DNA of 64,000 nt from Candidatus Saccharimonadota bacterium (lineage in GTDB: Bacteria > Patescibacteriota > Saccharimonadia > Saccharimonadales > Saccharimonadaceae), in the NCBI GenBank assembly GCA_027312165.1, contig DAICXN010000001.1, forward strand, positions 46,483 through 110,482, given 5' to 3'. The translations under genes were made by a program, and so were the position numbers. This document shows, one piece after another, positions 26,612 through 34,403 of the stretch. The stretch's first letter is position 1; every line of letters starts with the position of its first letter. The notes beneath the pieces are model-generated. The model saw nothing but the letters and a program-made list of their open reading frames with translations, made no database searches and was not told the origin of the DNA.

Positions 26612-27304
26612 ATGAGCGAATATCAAAAAGGCGACAGGAGCGAGCGGCAGACGAACGACAACTGGGACTCCCTGTTAGGCTACGAACAAGAGTCGGTTGA
26701 CGCTCTGGGTAAGTACGCCGTTGATAGCTTTGGTCAAGCGATTCAGGAGGAAGTGACTGATTTAACTGAGCCGATGAAGCGTGCTGATGGCCATACTGTC
26801 GTTTATAAGGGTCGAGCTTTTTTAAGCCCGCTAACCATGCCCATTAGGCGCTCAAGTGGCGAAATAGAGCAAGGCTGGGTCGCGTTAGGTCTGGATCAGC
26901 AAGAAGCGGTAGATGAGGCCAGTGGCTTGGTCAGCAAGGTTCCATACCTAGTTGTGGTCGGTAGTGATCTGGAGGGTAGGCGAATGGCCAAGCGTATTCC
27001 CGCCGAGCTGCAGCTCGGTTTACTAGAAGAGCTAAGGCTATCATCAGATGTGGATTATGAGGAGTCTTATCGAAGCCCTGAAGATATGTTAGAGGGCTTT
27101 TCTGACCAAGATAGGCAAGCTTTGAGTAGGTTTTCATTTCATGCGGCAAATAAGCGTGACGCTCAGTTGCGTGGCTATGGTGAAGAGTCTCTGGCTCACA
27201 CAAGCCTGATGGGTGATGCGCTCCGAGAGATGAGCCCCGAGGCCCAATCAATTGCCCGAGACTACGCTACGAGGGTGTGGGGCGACGATCAGGTAGCTTT
27301 TTAG
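26612..27304 (+). CDS. Unknown soluble protein behind a consensus promoter
   Basis: A 230-aa, strongly acidic protein without membrane segments. No family is recognised. The N-terminal 30 residues are polar and likely disordered (GDRSERQTNDNWDSLLG); the middle has a beta-rich stretch (HTVVYKGRAFLSPLTMPIRR) and the C-terminus is helical. A perfect TTGACA-N17-TATAAT promoter and a good SD suggest high expression. A bidirectional terminator follows at 27315. Confidence 0.65.
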   Translation: MSEYQKGDRSERQTNDNWDSLLGYEQESVDALGKYAVDSFGQAIQEEVTDLTEPMKRADGHTVVYKGRAFLSPLTMPIRRSSGEIEQGWVALGLDQQEAVDEASGLVSKVPYLVVVGSDLEGRRMAKRIPAELQLGLLEELRLSSDVDYEESYRSPEDMLEGFSDQDRQALSRFSFHAANKRDAQLRGYGEESLAHTSLMGDALREMSPEAQSIARDYATRVWGDDQVAF

Positions 27305-27314
27305 GCAGCATAGT

Positions 27315-27348
27315 AAAAAATAGCACCCTGTGAGGGGTGTTATTTTTT
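27315..27348. terminator. Bidirectional intrinsic terminator
   Basis: A 14-bp stem: AAAAAATAGCACCC pairs with GGGTGTTATTTTTT across a 6-nt loop (one G-T pair). The A tract on one side and T tract on the other make it work in both directions. It separates the 26612 gene from the convergent rpmA. Confidence 0.9.
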
Positions 27349-27371
27349 ATGCTCCGATCAGATGTTTGATG

Positions 27372-27644
27372 TTAGGCTACGCTAACTTGTGTGCGTCGCT
27401 CGGTCTTGCCAGTAAACTTTCGCTTCTTGACTTGGCTAAACTGAACTACGCCGTCTTTTTGGGCGTGAATGGTGTAGTTACGGCTCATATAGGCGCCTTC
27501 ACCTGCGATTTTAGTTGCACCGGTCTGACGAACTAGAACTTCGCCAGCTGATACTTTTTGGCCGCCAAAACGCTTGACGCCTAGTCGCTGACCAGGACTG
27601 TCGTGGACGTTTTTGCTTGAACCACCAGCTTTAACTTTTGACAT
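27372..27644 (-). CDS. rpmA: Ribosomal protein bL27
   Basis: The 90-aa protein begins MSKVKAGGSSKNVHDSPGQR, followed by LGVKRFGGQKVSAGEVLVRQTG, the signature of bL27. Unlike bL27 of Firmicutes it has no cleavable N-terminal extension, so its N-terminal tail can reach the peptidyl-transferase centre directly. AAGGAG lies 6 nt before the ATG. The gene stands alone: rplU and obgE, its usual neighbours, are not adjacent. Confidence 0.95.
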   Translation of the reverse strand: MSKVKAGGSSKNVHDSPGQRLGVKRFGGQKVSAGEVLVRQTGATKIAGEGAYMSRNYTIHAQKDGVVQFSQVKKRKFTGKTERRTQVSVA

Positions 27645-27681
27645 GCGTTACTCCTTAAAACTAATAAAAACAATCTGTAAT

Positions 27682-27710
27682 AGTGTACAGGATGGGAGAA
27701 GGGATGTCAA
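27682..27710 (-). promoter_or_regulatory. Promoter of rpmA
   Basis: On the minus strand, TTGACA (27705-27710) and TACACT (27682-27687) are 17 nt apart. It diverges from the pilin promoter at 27752. Confidence 0.75.
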
Positions 27711-27751
27711 GAGGTTTGAAGTTTGTGGCTGTCTATGACTCTCAAGAACAG

Positions 27752-27782
27752 TTGACAGACCCCTCGGGGGGGGGGGTACTAT
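27752..27782 (+). promoter_or_regulatory. Pilin promoter with an 11-G tract in the spacer
   Basis: TTGACA at 27752-27757 and TACTAT at 27777-27782 are separated by 19 nt, of which 27766-27776 are eleven consecutive G. The -10 ends 7 nt before the pilin ATG at 27790. Other strong promoters in the window have 16-18 nt spacers, so this one is 2 nt longer than the usual optimum. Slippage in the G tract would change spacer length and promoter strength, as known for poly-G/C promoters of Neisseria porA/opc and Bordetella fim. Confidence 0.75.
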
Positions 27783-27789
27783 TAAAAGC

Positions 27790-28338
27790 ATGAATCAAAA
27801 AGCTCGTGGTTTCACCATCGTCGAACTCCTGATCGTCATTGTGGTCATCGGTATATTGGCGGCAATAAGTATCGTGGCATATAACGGCGTTAGCAACAAA
27901 GCCCATGACACAGCTGTAAAGAACGACCTAGCTAACTTCGCCAAGAAAGTCCAGATGATTCATGCGGAGACGGGAGAGTACCCGGCGGGTGGTATGGTAG
28001 ATCCGGGCGGAGGAGCACCAACCAGCGGTGCCTATTTTAGCTTTCCAGGATTTACATTCCAGCCAAGCAAGGTAGCCTATAGCCAGCCTCCCGACGGAAG
28101 CGGTGCGATCAATGTTGTATATTGCACTGGTCCTGAGTTGTCTTCTGGCGATCCAGGGTTTCGTATTCTAGCGAAGAGTTCATCGGGTAAAAACCTTCGA
28201 TATACGTCTGCGCAAGGTGTGGAGTCGGCTAGCGTAGGCTCGATTACTCGAACCTTAGCATGTAGTGGTCTGGGCTTTCCTCAGTCGTTCTCATATGGCT
28301 ATGGTGCTACTAGTAAATGGGCTGCCTGGACGAACTAA
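27790..28338 (+). CDS. Type IV pilin-like protein, paralogue 1
   Basis: A 182-aa protein with a class III leader: MNQKARG is cut before FTIVELLIVIVVIGILAA, with Glu at mature position 5 and a long hydrophobic helix. The globular part has two Cys (VVYCTG and LACSGLG) that probably form the C-terminal disulfide loop. The first 38 or so residues are almost identical to the pilin at 38190, while the rest is only weakly similar. It would be processed by a prepilin peptidase and assembled in a pilus or pseudopilus. Its stop overlaps that of the convergent methyltransferase gene by 2-3 nt. Expression is probably set by the poly-G promoter. Confidence 0.9.
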   Translation: MNQKARGFTIVELLIVIVVIGILAAISIVAYNGVSNKAHDTAVKNDLANFAKKVQMIHAETGEYPAGGMVDPGGGAPTSGAYFSFPGFTFQPSKVAYSQPPDGSGAINVVYCTGPELSSGDPGFRILAKSSSGKNLRYTSAQGVESASVGSITRTLACSGLGFPQSFSYGYGATSKWAAWTN

Positions 28339-29519
28339 GCAATAGGCGTGCGCCTTAGAACCAGGAGCTCGCGGGCGACGACTTGATCTGGACGGGCGTA
28401 GACGAGTGGCGGGCGTGTGAGCTCATAGCCGAGATGTGACAGCTTCCTGATGAGCGGTAAATGGGTCAGCGAACCATCGGTGCTGAGCCACGCGGGTACG
28501 GCGAGGCAGAGGGGGGTATTGGGGCTCAGTTGCGGGTGAATATTGGTGAGGAATTGGCTGATGATGTGGTTGCAATTGCCGACGACCTCTTTGAGTTTTG
28601 GAGGCGATGGTGGTGCGGAGAATGGCTGACCGAGATAGGTTTCACAGGCAACGGCGCTGATGGTTTTCGCGCTGTTCCAGGTGTGATTGGTGGCGTCGGC
28701 TTGGCGGATGTCAATGACTGAGCCGTCGGCGTGGTGGGTGGAGGCGAGCCAGGTGAGGTTTTGTTGGGTGTAGTCGATCATTTTGTCGCTGAGGTCGGAT
28801 CCAACGACGTCGAAGCCGCGTAGGAGTGCTTCTTGAAGGACGGTGCCGGTGCCGCAAAACGGGTCGAGTATGGTGAGCTGCCGGGAGGTTGTTGGGGCGG
28901 CTAGGTTTAGCATGATTTGAGCAAGCTTAGGTGGAAGCATGCCAACGAAAGCATCGCGTTTTGGTCGCTGCTGATCGCGCTTGGCATAAGCGGTGATGTT
29001 TTGAGCGCCGATGCTCTCGGCCACGATGATACTTGAGTTGCTCTTGATGACCATAAGTTCAACTTTTGCTTCGCTTTGGCCTAGTTTGTTATTAAATGAC
29101 GTGGCTGTCGATAAAGCTAGATCAGAATTTGGTATGAGTCGCAAGCTTACACCGTCCTTTTTTAAGGAAGACTTTAGTAGTAGGCCGGTTTTTTGTACAT
29201 CGCGTGGAGTGATGCGAAAGTTGTAGCTGCTTATGCCGAGAGTTATCTTGCGATCAGCTGAGCGCCACTTTTTCTGATAATCGTGAGCGATCTTTCTCGA
29301 TACATCTATGTATGCCTTTAGGCCATTAAGTTGGCCCAGCGGATGCTCAAAGACCACTCGGCCAGCTTTAGTGCTGCCACCTAAAATCGACAAGTCAAAG
29401 TCTGGAGTGTCGATTGCTGCCGCCTGGGGGGATAGTTGGCGAACGTTTTCTTTGCCAAAAACAGCTTCAAGTTCGGCTAGGGAGATTTCTGGTTGTCGAC
29501 CTAAAATAGAAATGAACAT
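28335..29519 (-). CDS. TRM11/TrmG10-like SAM-dependent RNA methyltransferase
   Basis: From the ATG at 29519 the protein is 394 aa. The N-terminal half (FISILGRQPEISLAELEAVFG) resembles the THUMP-containing part of TRM11/Trm-G10 proteins, and the C-terminal half is a Rossmann methyltransferase with motif I DPFCGTGTVLQEAL and motif II VVGSDLSDKMI. The expected catalytic (N/D)PP(Y/W) motif IV is not evident; the corresponding place reads CETYLGQPFS. The likely target is a tRNA guanine, but the altered motif makes this uncertain. A first ATG at 29528 lies inside the -10 box (TATAATG), so the second ATG is preferred. Confidence 0.8.
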   Translation of the reverse strand: MFISILGRQPEISLAELEAVFGKENVRQLSPQAAAIDTPDFDLSILGGSTKAGRVVFEHPLGQLNGLKAYIDVSRKIAHDYQKKWRSADRKITLGISSYNFRITPRDVQKTGLLLKSSLKKDGVSLRLIPNSDLALSTATSFNNKLGQSEAKVELMVIKSNSSIIVAESIGAQNITAYAKRDQQRPKRDAFVGMLPPKLAQIMLNLAAPTTSRQLTILDPFCGTGTVLQEALLRGFDVVGSDLSDKMIDYTQQNLTWLASTHHADGSVIDIRQADATNHTWNSAKTISAVACETYLGQPFSAPPSPPKLKEVVGNCNHIISQFLTNIHPQLSPNTPLCLAVPAWLSTDGSLTHLPLIRKLSHLGYELTRPPLVYARPDQVVARELLVLRRTPIA

Positions 29520-29526
29520 GTGTCTC

Positions 29527-29532
29527 ATTATA
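29527..29532 (-). promoter_or_regulatory. -10 of the methyltransferase gene
   Basis: TATAAT on the minus strand ends 7 nt before the ATG at 29519 and overlaps the upstream in-frame ATG. Confidence 0.55.
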
Positions 29533-29594
29533 TAACACTCGAGTCTAAATTTTTGCTAGCCTTTTGAGGCGAGGGAGACTATACTGATTAAGGT

Positions 29595-30665
29595 ATGAAT
29601 TTGAAAAGGTTTTTTGCTGCCCTCAAGGCTCCCCGGACATTGATGAGCTTATTGACGGTTGTAGTCTTGGTGATAATTTTGGTTTTATCACGAGATGAGT
29701 TGAGGCAAGCTTGGAGTCTGTTAGGGCAAGCCAACCTGTGGCTGCTGGCCTTGCTGATTCCATTCCAAATCATGGTTTATTTTGCTGGCGGAGAGATGAT
29801 TTTTTCTTATCTACGCCAAAAAAAGATATTAAATCACGTGTCGAGGTTTGAGCAGACTCGCATCGCACTTGAGCTCAACCTGGTCAACCACATTTTTCCG
29901 TCGGGTGGCGTGAGCGGTATCTCGTATACGACCTGGCGGCTCCACAAGCTGGGTGTCAATTCGGCCAAGTCAACTTTTGCTCAGATGATTCGGTATGTTA
30001 CCGGATTTATTGCTTTGGTCTTGCTGTTGATTGTGGCGGTGGTTGGTCTGGCAATCGATGGGGGAGTTAATCGATACATTGTGGCATCCAGCTTTTTGTT
30101 GGTGCTGGTTATTGTTGGTCTGACCTTTGCTCTGATTGTTATGTTTTCTTCGGAGAAGCGAATGCGCGATACGGCTGCCTGGGTGGCCAAGGCTAGCAAT
30201 AGTTTTTTGCGGATCATCACGTTTGGCAGGCTTAAGCGAGCGGTCAGCTCGATTAGTGTTGAAAAATTCTTTAGCGAGCTCCACGTTGACTTTCAGGAGC
30301 TAGCTGCCGATAAGCGATTATTGATCAAACCGCTACTTTGGGGCGTAGTCTTTACTCTATTTGATATCGCGATGTTTATGGTGGCGTTTTGGTCTCTGGG
30401 CGCTACGGTAAATCCAGCCATACTCCTGGTTGGCTACGGTGTGGCGGGGCTTGCAAGCTTGGTGGCGTTTACGCCGGGCGGCGCTGGGGTTTATGAGGTA
30501 ATTATGATTTTCTTTTTGACAATGGCTGGCGTGACACCGAGCACGGCAATTGCTGGTATCGTGCTAACTCGGGTGATTTTGCTTAGTGGTACGATAATTT
30601 TTGGCTATGTTTTTTATCAACACGCTTTAATAAAGTATGGAAAACGAACAGATACCCCAGTTTAG
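29595..30665 (+). CDS. Flippase-like (LPG synthase TM region / UPF0104) membrane protein
   Basis: A 356-aa protein with about eight transmembrane helices and the family pattern FPSGGVSGISYTTWRLHKLG in the first half and FTPGGAGVYEVIMIFFL near the end. This matches the N-terminal flippase domain of MprF and related UPF0104 proteins, here without the aminoacyl-transferase domain. Such proteins move lipids or glycolipids across the membrane; the substrate is unknown. TATACT lies 9 nt before the ATG. Its 3' end overlaps xseA by 29 nt, so both are co-transcribed. Confidence 0.82.
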   Translation: MNLKRFFAALKAPRTLMSLLTVVVLVIILVLSRDELRQAWSLLGQANLWLLALLIPFQIMVYFAGGEMIFSYLRQKKILNHVSRFEQTRIALELNLVNHIFPSGGVSGISYTTWRLHKLGVNSAKSTFAQMIRYVTGFIALVLLLIVAVVGLAIDGGVNRYIVASSFLLVLVIVGLTFALIVMFSSEKRMRDTAAWVAKASNSFLRIITFGRLKRAVSSISVEKFFSELHVDFQELAADKRLLIKPLLWGVVFTLFDIAMFMVAFWSLGATVNPAILLVGYGVAGLASLVAFTPGGAGVYEVIMIFFLTMAGVTPSTAIAGIVLTRVILLSGTIIFGYVFYQHALIKYGKRTDTPV

Positions 30666-31737
30666 TGTCAGTGATTTTCTGGCAGTGGTTAATCAGTCTC
30701 TCGAGGTGGCTTTTGGTTCGGTTTACATCGAGGGTGAGATTGCTTCATTTAAGGTAAATCATCAGAAGTATGTCTTTTTTGATCTTAAAGATTCAACTGG
30801 TTCGGTTGGCTGTTTTATGACCGTTTGGCAGCTTCGAATGCCCTTGGAGGATGGCATGAAAGTGCTAGTCAGGGCGGTGCCGAAGGTGACGCCATGGGGT
30901 AAGTTTAGCCTAACAGTTCAAGAGGTCCGGCCGATCGGTGAAGGAAGCCTGAAAAAAAGCTTTGAGCTGCTGAAGGAAAAGCTGAGCAAAGAGGGATTAT
31001 TCGATGATTCTCGTAAAAGAACGCTACCTGAGATGCCGTCAGTAGTCGCCGTTATATCGAGCACAGCAGCAGCCGGCTATGCTGACTTTATGAAAATTGC
31101 CAACGATCGGTTTGGCGGAGTGACCTTTAAGGTCGCAAATGTACAAGTGCAGGGCTCGGCTGCACCTGAGCAAATTATTAAAGCGCTTAGCTACTTTAAC
31201 CAGCTATCTGATCTGCCTGACGTCATCGTGATAATTCGGGGAGGGGGCAGTGCCGATGACCTGTCGGCCTTTAATGATGAGCCACTGGTTCGAGCGGTTG
31301 CTGCGAGCCGCGTGCCAGTTCTAACCGGGATAGGCCACGAGACCGACGAAAGTCTAAGTGATTTAGCGGCGGATGTGGCTGCTGTTACGCCGAGTAATGC
31401 CGCCCAGCTGTTACTACCCGATAGGGCTGCAATCATTGATCGCCTGCGCACATCTCAACTGAGCACTTTAGATAAATTCGAAAGAGTCGTTGATGATACG
31501 CTCGAGTTGGCTTATCAGTCTAGGCTAAATTCTGTGAATTCTTGGCTCCAGCGGGTCCAATCTGGATTGCAAACTATTCAGCTTCAGCGACAGCAAATCG
31601 ATGAGTATAATCCGGAGGTTGTGCTGCGACGCGGCTACGCCATGATATTTGGGCAGCAGAGTGTTGGCTCGATGATAAGTATAATAACCAAAGATGCTCA
31701 GATGAAAGCGAGGATTGAATCTTATGAAAAGCGATAA
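30637..31737 (+). CDS. xseA: Exodeoxyribonuclease VII large subunit
   Basis: The 366-aa protein starts with an OB-fold (QFSVSDFLAVVNQSLEVAFGSVYIEGEI) and has the catalytic core with VAVISSTAAAGYADFMKIA, DVIVIIRGGGSADDLSAFND and TGIGHETDESLSDLAADV. A shortened coiled-coil region follows, so it is smaller than E. coli XseA (456 aa). Exo VII degrades single-stranded DNA from both ends. It is paired with xseB, whose ATG lies within its last codons. Confidence 0.95.
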   Translation: MENEQIPQFSVSDFLAVVNQSLEVAFGSVYIEGEIASFKVNHQKYVFFDLKDSTGSVGCFMTVWQLRMPLEDGMKVLVRAVPKVTPWGKFSLTVQEVRPIGEGSLKKSFELLKEKLSKEGLFDDSRKRTLPEMPSVVAVISSTAAAGYADFMKIANDRFGGVTFKVANVQVQGSAAPEQIIKALSYFNQLSDLPDVIVIIRGGGSADDLSAFNDEPLVRAVAASRVPVLTGIGHETDESLSDLAADVAAVTPSNAAQLLLPDRAAIIDRLRTSQLSTLDKFERVVDDTLELAYQSRLNSVNSWLQRVQSGLQTIQLQRQQIDEYNPEVVLRRGYAMIFGQQSVGSMISIITKDAQMKARIESYEKR

Positions 31738-31918
31738 AACTATACAGCAGAAAATCGATGCGCTCAACGAAAAGATGGCCTGGTTTCAGTCGGATGACTT
31801 CAATCTTGACGAAGCGGCTAAGCACTATAAAGAAATTGAAGAGATGGCTGAAGAGGTAGAGAAGGTATTGCTTGATATGAAGAATGAGATCGAAGTGATC
31901 AAGCAAAAGTTCGACTAG
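31724..31918 (+). CDS. xseB: Exodeoxyribonuclease VII small subunit
   Basis: A 64-aa helical protein, MKSDKTIQQKIDALNEKMAW, with the XseB-type DFNLDEAAKHYKEIEEMAEEVEKVL helix. Size and position directly after xseA (14-nt overlap) support the call. It binds the XseA coiled coil in several copies. The frame is open to a TTG at 31715, but the ATG at 31724 is the better start. Confidence 0.88.
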   Translation: MKSDKTIQQKIDALNEKMAWFQSDDFNLDEAAKHYKEIEEMAEEVEKVLLDMKNEIEVIKQKFD

Positions 31919-31961
31919 TCGACTTTACACCTCTAAAAAACATAAGTATAATAACCTCATC

Positions 31962-32615
31962 ATGAGAAATAGATATCAATCAGGAAGCACTACGGGCTGG
32001 ATGATCGCAGCGGTGTGCGGTATTGCGCTTTTCTTGGCTGCAGCCGCATTCGCGGTGTGGTCTTTTATGGCCTATACTGAACAAAAAACCGACGTTGAGG
32101 GCAAGACTAAGCTTGCTGTAGCGGAAGCTGTGAAGAGGCAGTCCGAAGAAGATCAGAAAAAATTTAACGAAGAATATAAAAAGCCATACCTAGATTTTTC
32201 TAGCCCGTCCGAGTACGGTCGAGTTAGCTTTGAGTATCCCCGTACCTGGAGTGTTTACGTGGAGAATGATGGAAGTAACCGACGAGATTACAAGGCGTAT
32301 CTGCATCCAGTAGCCGTCCCGCCGATAAGCGATCGATCAAACCTCTATGCAGTACGACTTGAGATAATCAATCAAGATTACGACGATGTGCTTCGCCAAT
32401 ACGAGCAGCTTTTGAAGCGAGGGGATCTGTCTTCCAGTACGCCAGAGTATAATGGTCATGCGTCAACCCGGCTTGATGGACGATTTTCGGAAACTGTCCG
32501 CGGGTCGGTCGTTCTGATGAGAGTTAGAGATAAGACAATTCGCTTGTCATCAGATGCAGAGACCTTTAAAGATGACTTTGCCCAACTACTCAGCACAATC
32601 GATTTTATTAACTAG
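31962..32615 (+). CDS. Membrane-anchored extracytoplasmic protein, unknown function
   Basis: A 217-aa protein with one N-terminal transmembrane helix (about residues 12-36), a charged helical stalk (QKTDVEGKTKLAVAEAVKRQSEEDQ) and a globular extracytoplasmic domain containing SEYGRVSFEYPRTWSVYVEND, which is reminiscent of PsbP-like folds (a weak judgement by eye). It ends with TFKDDFAQLLSTIDFI, also PsbP-like. It is transcribed on its own, after xseB and before the kinase pair. The function is not known. Confidence 0.7.
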   Translation: MRNRYQSGSTTGWMIAAVCGIALFLAAAAFAVWSFMAYTEQKTDVEGKTKLAVAEAVKRQSEEDQKKFNEEYKKPYLDFSSPSEYGRVSFEYPRTWSVYVENDGSNRRDYKAYLHPVAVPPISDRSNLYAVRLEIINQDYDDVLRQYEQLLKRGDLSSSTPEYNGHASTRLDGRFSETVRGSVVLMRVRDKTIRLSSDAETFKDDFAQLLSTIDFIN

Positions 32616-32651
32616 TTAAGTCTAGTCTTATCTGCTAAACTTAGGACAGAT

Positions 32652-33371
32652 ATGTTAAGGGGTATGTCGCTTAGTCAAGCTGATGAGTTGCCGCCGAGTC
32701 TATCGGTGGCGGCACACGAGCTAAAGAGCCCCATAACGCTTATGCGTCAACTGGCGCTGGTGCTCCAAGACGGTGACTTGTCCGCGAATGAGCGGCAGCG
32801 CTATCATCATCAGTTGCAGATTGTTGCTGATCAGGCACTGCAGCTTACGACGGATTTGGCTCAAGTGGCTAATTTGCAGCCATCGCTTTTTCCGCTGGAG
32901 CCGGTAAATCCAATCGCTATTTGTCAGTCACTGGCATACGAAACGAGTGCCATTGCTCGACTTTATGGGCGTAACGTTAGCTGGCCAAAGGCTCGTCGAA
33001 ACACTATTTTGGCAGTCGCAAATCCTCACTTGCTCCGTCGGATTGTCGCTAATTTTGTTGACAACTCACTCAAGTACACGGAGGAGGGGGTGCCGATTGA
33101 GGTCAAGATCACCCAAGAGGGCGATGGTGTCAGGGTTGCCGTGCGCGATTATGGGCCCAGGCTTAGCCTAAAGGAGTACCGGCGTCTAACGGATGAATTA
33201 GTTCGCCTAAAAACTATCCGTACTCGACCAGAGAGCAGCGGCTTGGGCATCTATATAGCAGCCCGATTTGCTGAAGCTATGCGGGGAGAAATTGGCCTGG
33301 TGAGGCATCGAGACGGCGTAACGTTTTATGTCGATCTATTAATGTCGCGCCAGACGAGTTGGCTGTCATGA
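32652..33371 (+). CDS. Soluble sensor-less histidine kinase
   Basis: A 239-aa protein with only the kinase core: HisKA helix with the phosphoacceptor His in VAAHELKSPITLMRQ (about residue 23), N box NFVDNSLKYTEEG, G1-like DYGPRLS (the usual DxGxG is not intact), and G2 SSGLGIYIAARFAEAM. There is no transmembrane helix and no PAS, GAF or other input domain. It overlaps the following receiver gene (ATGA), which is the obvious partner. An extended TGC-TAAACT lies about 10 nt before the ATG. The input signal may reach it through a protein partner. Confidence 0.87.
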   Translation: MLRGMSLSQADELPPSLSVAAHELKSPITLMRQLALVLQDGDLSANERQRYHHQLQIVADQALQLTTDLAQVANLQPSLFPLEPVNPIAICQSLAYETSAIARLYGRNVSWPKARRNTILAVANPHLLRRIVANFVDNSLKYTEEGVPIEVKITQEGDGVRVAVRDYGPRLSLKEYRRLTDELVRLKTIRTRPESSGLGIYIAARFAEAMRGEIGLVRHRDGVTFYVDLLMSRQTSWLS

Positions 33372-33736
33372 AGCGGGCGCTGATAGTCGAAGACAATCCA
33401 ATATGGGCTGAATTGATCAGCGCTTATTGCCGTAAAGAGAAGATTAAAACTCAGGTGGCAAACTCACCTCAGGCGGCCATGGACCACTTAAGCGGCCACC
33501 TGCCAGATGTGATAGTCCTAGATATGCTGCTAGCCGCTGAAACTGGCATGGCTCTGCTAAATGAGCTGAGGAGTCACGACGATCTATCTCAAATCCCTGT
33601 AATTATTTTTACGAGTATCGATACGCTTGATTTTGACAATCTGGCGGCCTACGGTGTTAAGGCGGTATTAAATAAGGCGCAGGTTCAGCCTGAAGAGGCT
33701 AGTCGTGTCATCGGGGAGGCTGCTTATGGCAAATAG
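33368..33736 (+). CDS. Single-domain response regulator, partner of the upstream kinase
   Basis: A 122-aa receiver starting MKRALIVEDNPIWAELI, with the acidic pair ED, phosphoacceptor Asp in VIVLDMLLAAETGM, Thr in IIFTSID and Lys in LNKAQ. It has no output domain. The ATG overlaps the kinase stop and its own stop overlaps recO, so kinase, receiver and recO form one operon. The frame extends upstream to a TTG at 33359, but the ATG is preferred. Confidence 0.88.
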   Translation: MKRALIVEDNPIWAELISAYCRKEKIKTQVANSPQAAMDHLSGHLPDVIVLDMLLAAETGMALLNELRSHDDLSQIPVIIFTSIDTLDFDNLAAYGVKAVLNKAQVQPEEASRVIGEAAYGK

Positions 33737-34403
33737 CGAGAGGCTGCGCGCTATCGTGCTCCGACGGACCGACTATGCTGAAGCTGATCGCGTGCTGCAG
33801 CTCCTAACTCCAAAAGGTAGACGTAGTGTTATTGCTAAGGGCGTTCGGCGTGAACGCAGTAAGTTGGCCGGGGGCATTGAGCTGTTTGCGCTATGTGACG
33901 TGGTGGTCCGTTCTGGCAGGGGTGAGCTAGGGCTTTTGACCTCATCGCGACTGGTGGCGTTTTACAGACATATCCTTGAAGACTATGATCGTATGCAATT
34001 TGCCTATAGCGCGATGAAGTTGGTTGCTCGGGCTAGCGAAACTATCGACGAGCCTGAATGGTTTTCGGTGCTTGCTACAGTGCTTGAACACCTAGACCAG
34101 CCTGGTGTGCATCGACAGCTAATTGAGACCTGGTTTTATTTTCACTACTCAGAGCTACTGGGTGACGAGGTGAATTTGCGGGTCGATGTTACTGGCGCAA
34201 ACCTAGGTGCCGACAAGAGATATATGTATGACGAGTCAGAAAAAGCTTTGCGGCCAAGCGAACAGGGTAATATAGTTGCCGACCATATCAAGCTTATGCG
34301 GCTAATTAGCGCAAAGCCGCTCGAACAAGTTGCCCAGATCGGTGGCATTGATTCAGTTATTGCTGATTGCTGGCTTATTGCTAGGCAACACTCTGCGGTG
34401 TAA
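33726..34403 (+). CDS. recO: DNA repair protein RecO
   Basis: From the ATG at 33726 the protein is 225 aa. It has the N-terminal OB-fold RAIVLRRTDYAEADRVLQLLTPKGRRSVIAKGVRR, and the middle IELFALCDVVVRSGRGELGLLTSSRLVAFY, both typical of RecO. RecO works with RecR and RecF in gap repair. The Cys zinc cluster of many RecO proteins is not apparent. It overlaps the receiver gene by 11 nt, and its 3' end overlaps the convergent glgX gene by 23 nt. Confidence 0.93.
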   Translation: MANSERLRAIVLRRTDYAEADRVLQLLTPKGRRSVIAKGVRRERSKLAGGIELFALCDVVVRSGRGELGLLTSSRLVAFYRHILEDYDRMQFAYSAMKLVARASETIDEPEWFSVLATVLEHLDQPGVHRQLIETWFYFHYSELLGDEVNLRVDVTGANLGADKRYMYDESEKALRPSEQGNIVADHIKLMRLISAKPLEQVAQIGGIDSVIADCWLIARQHSAV

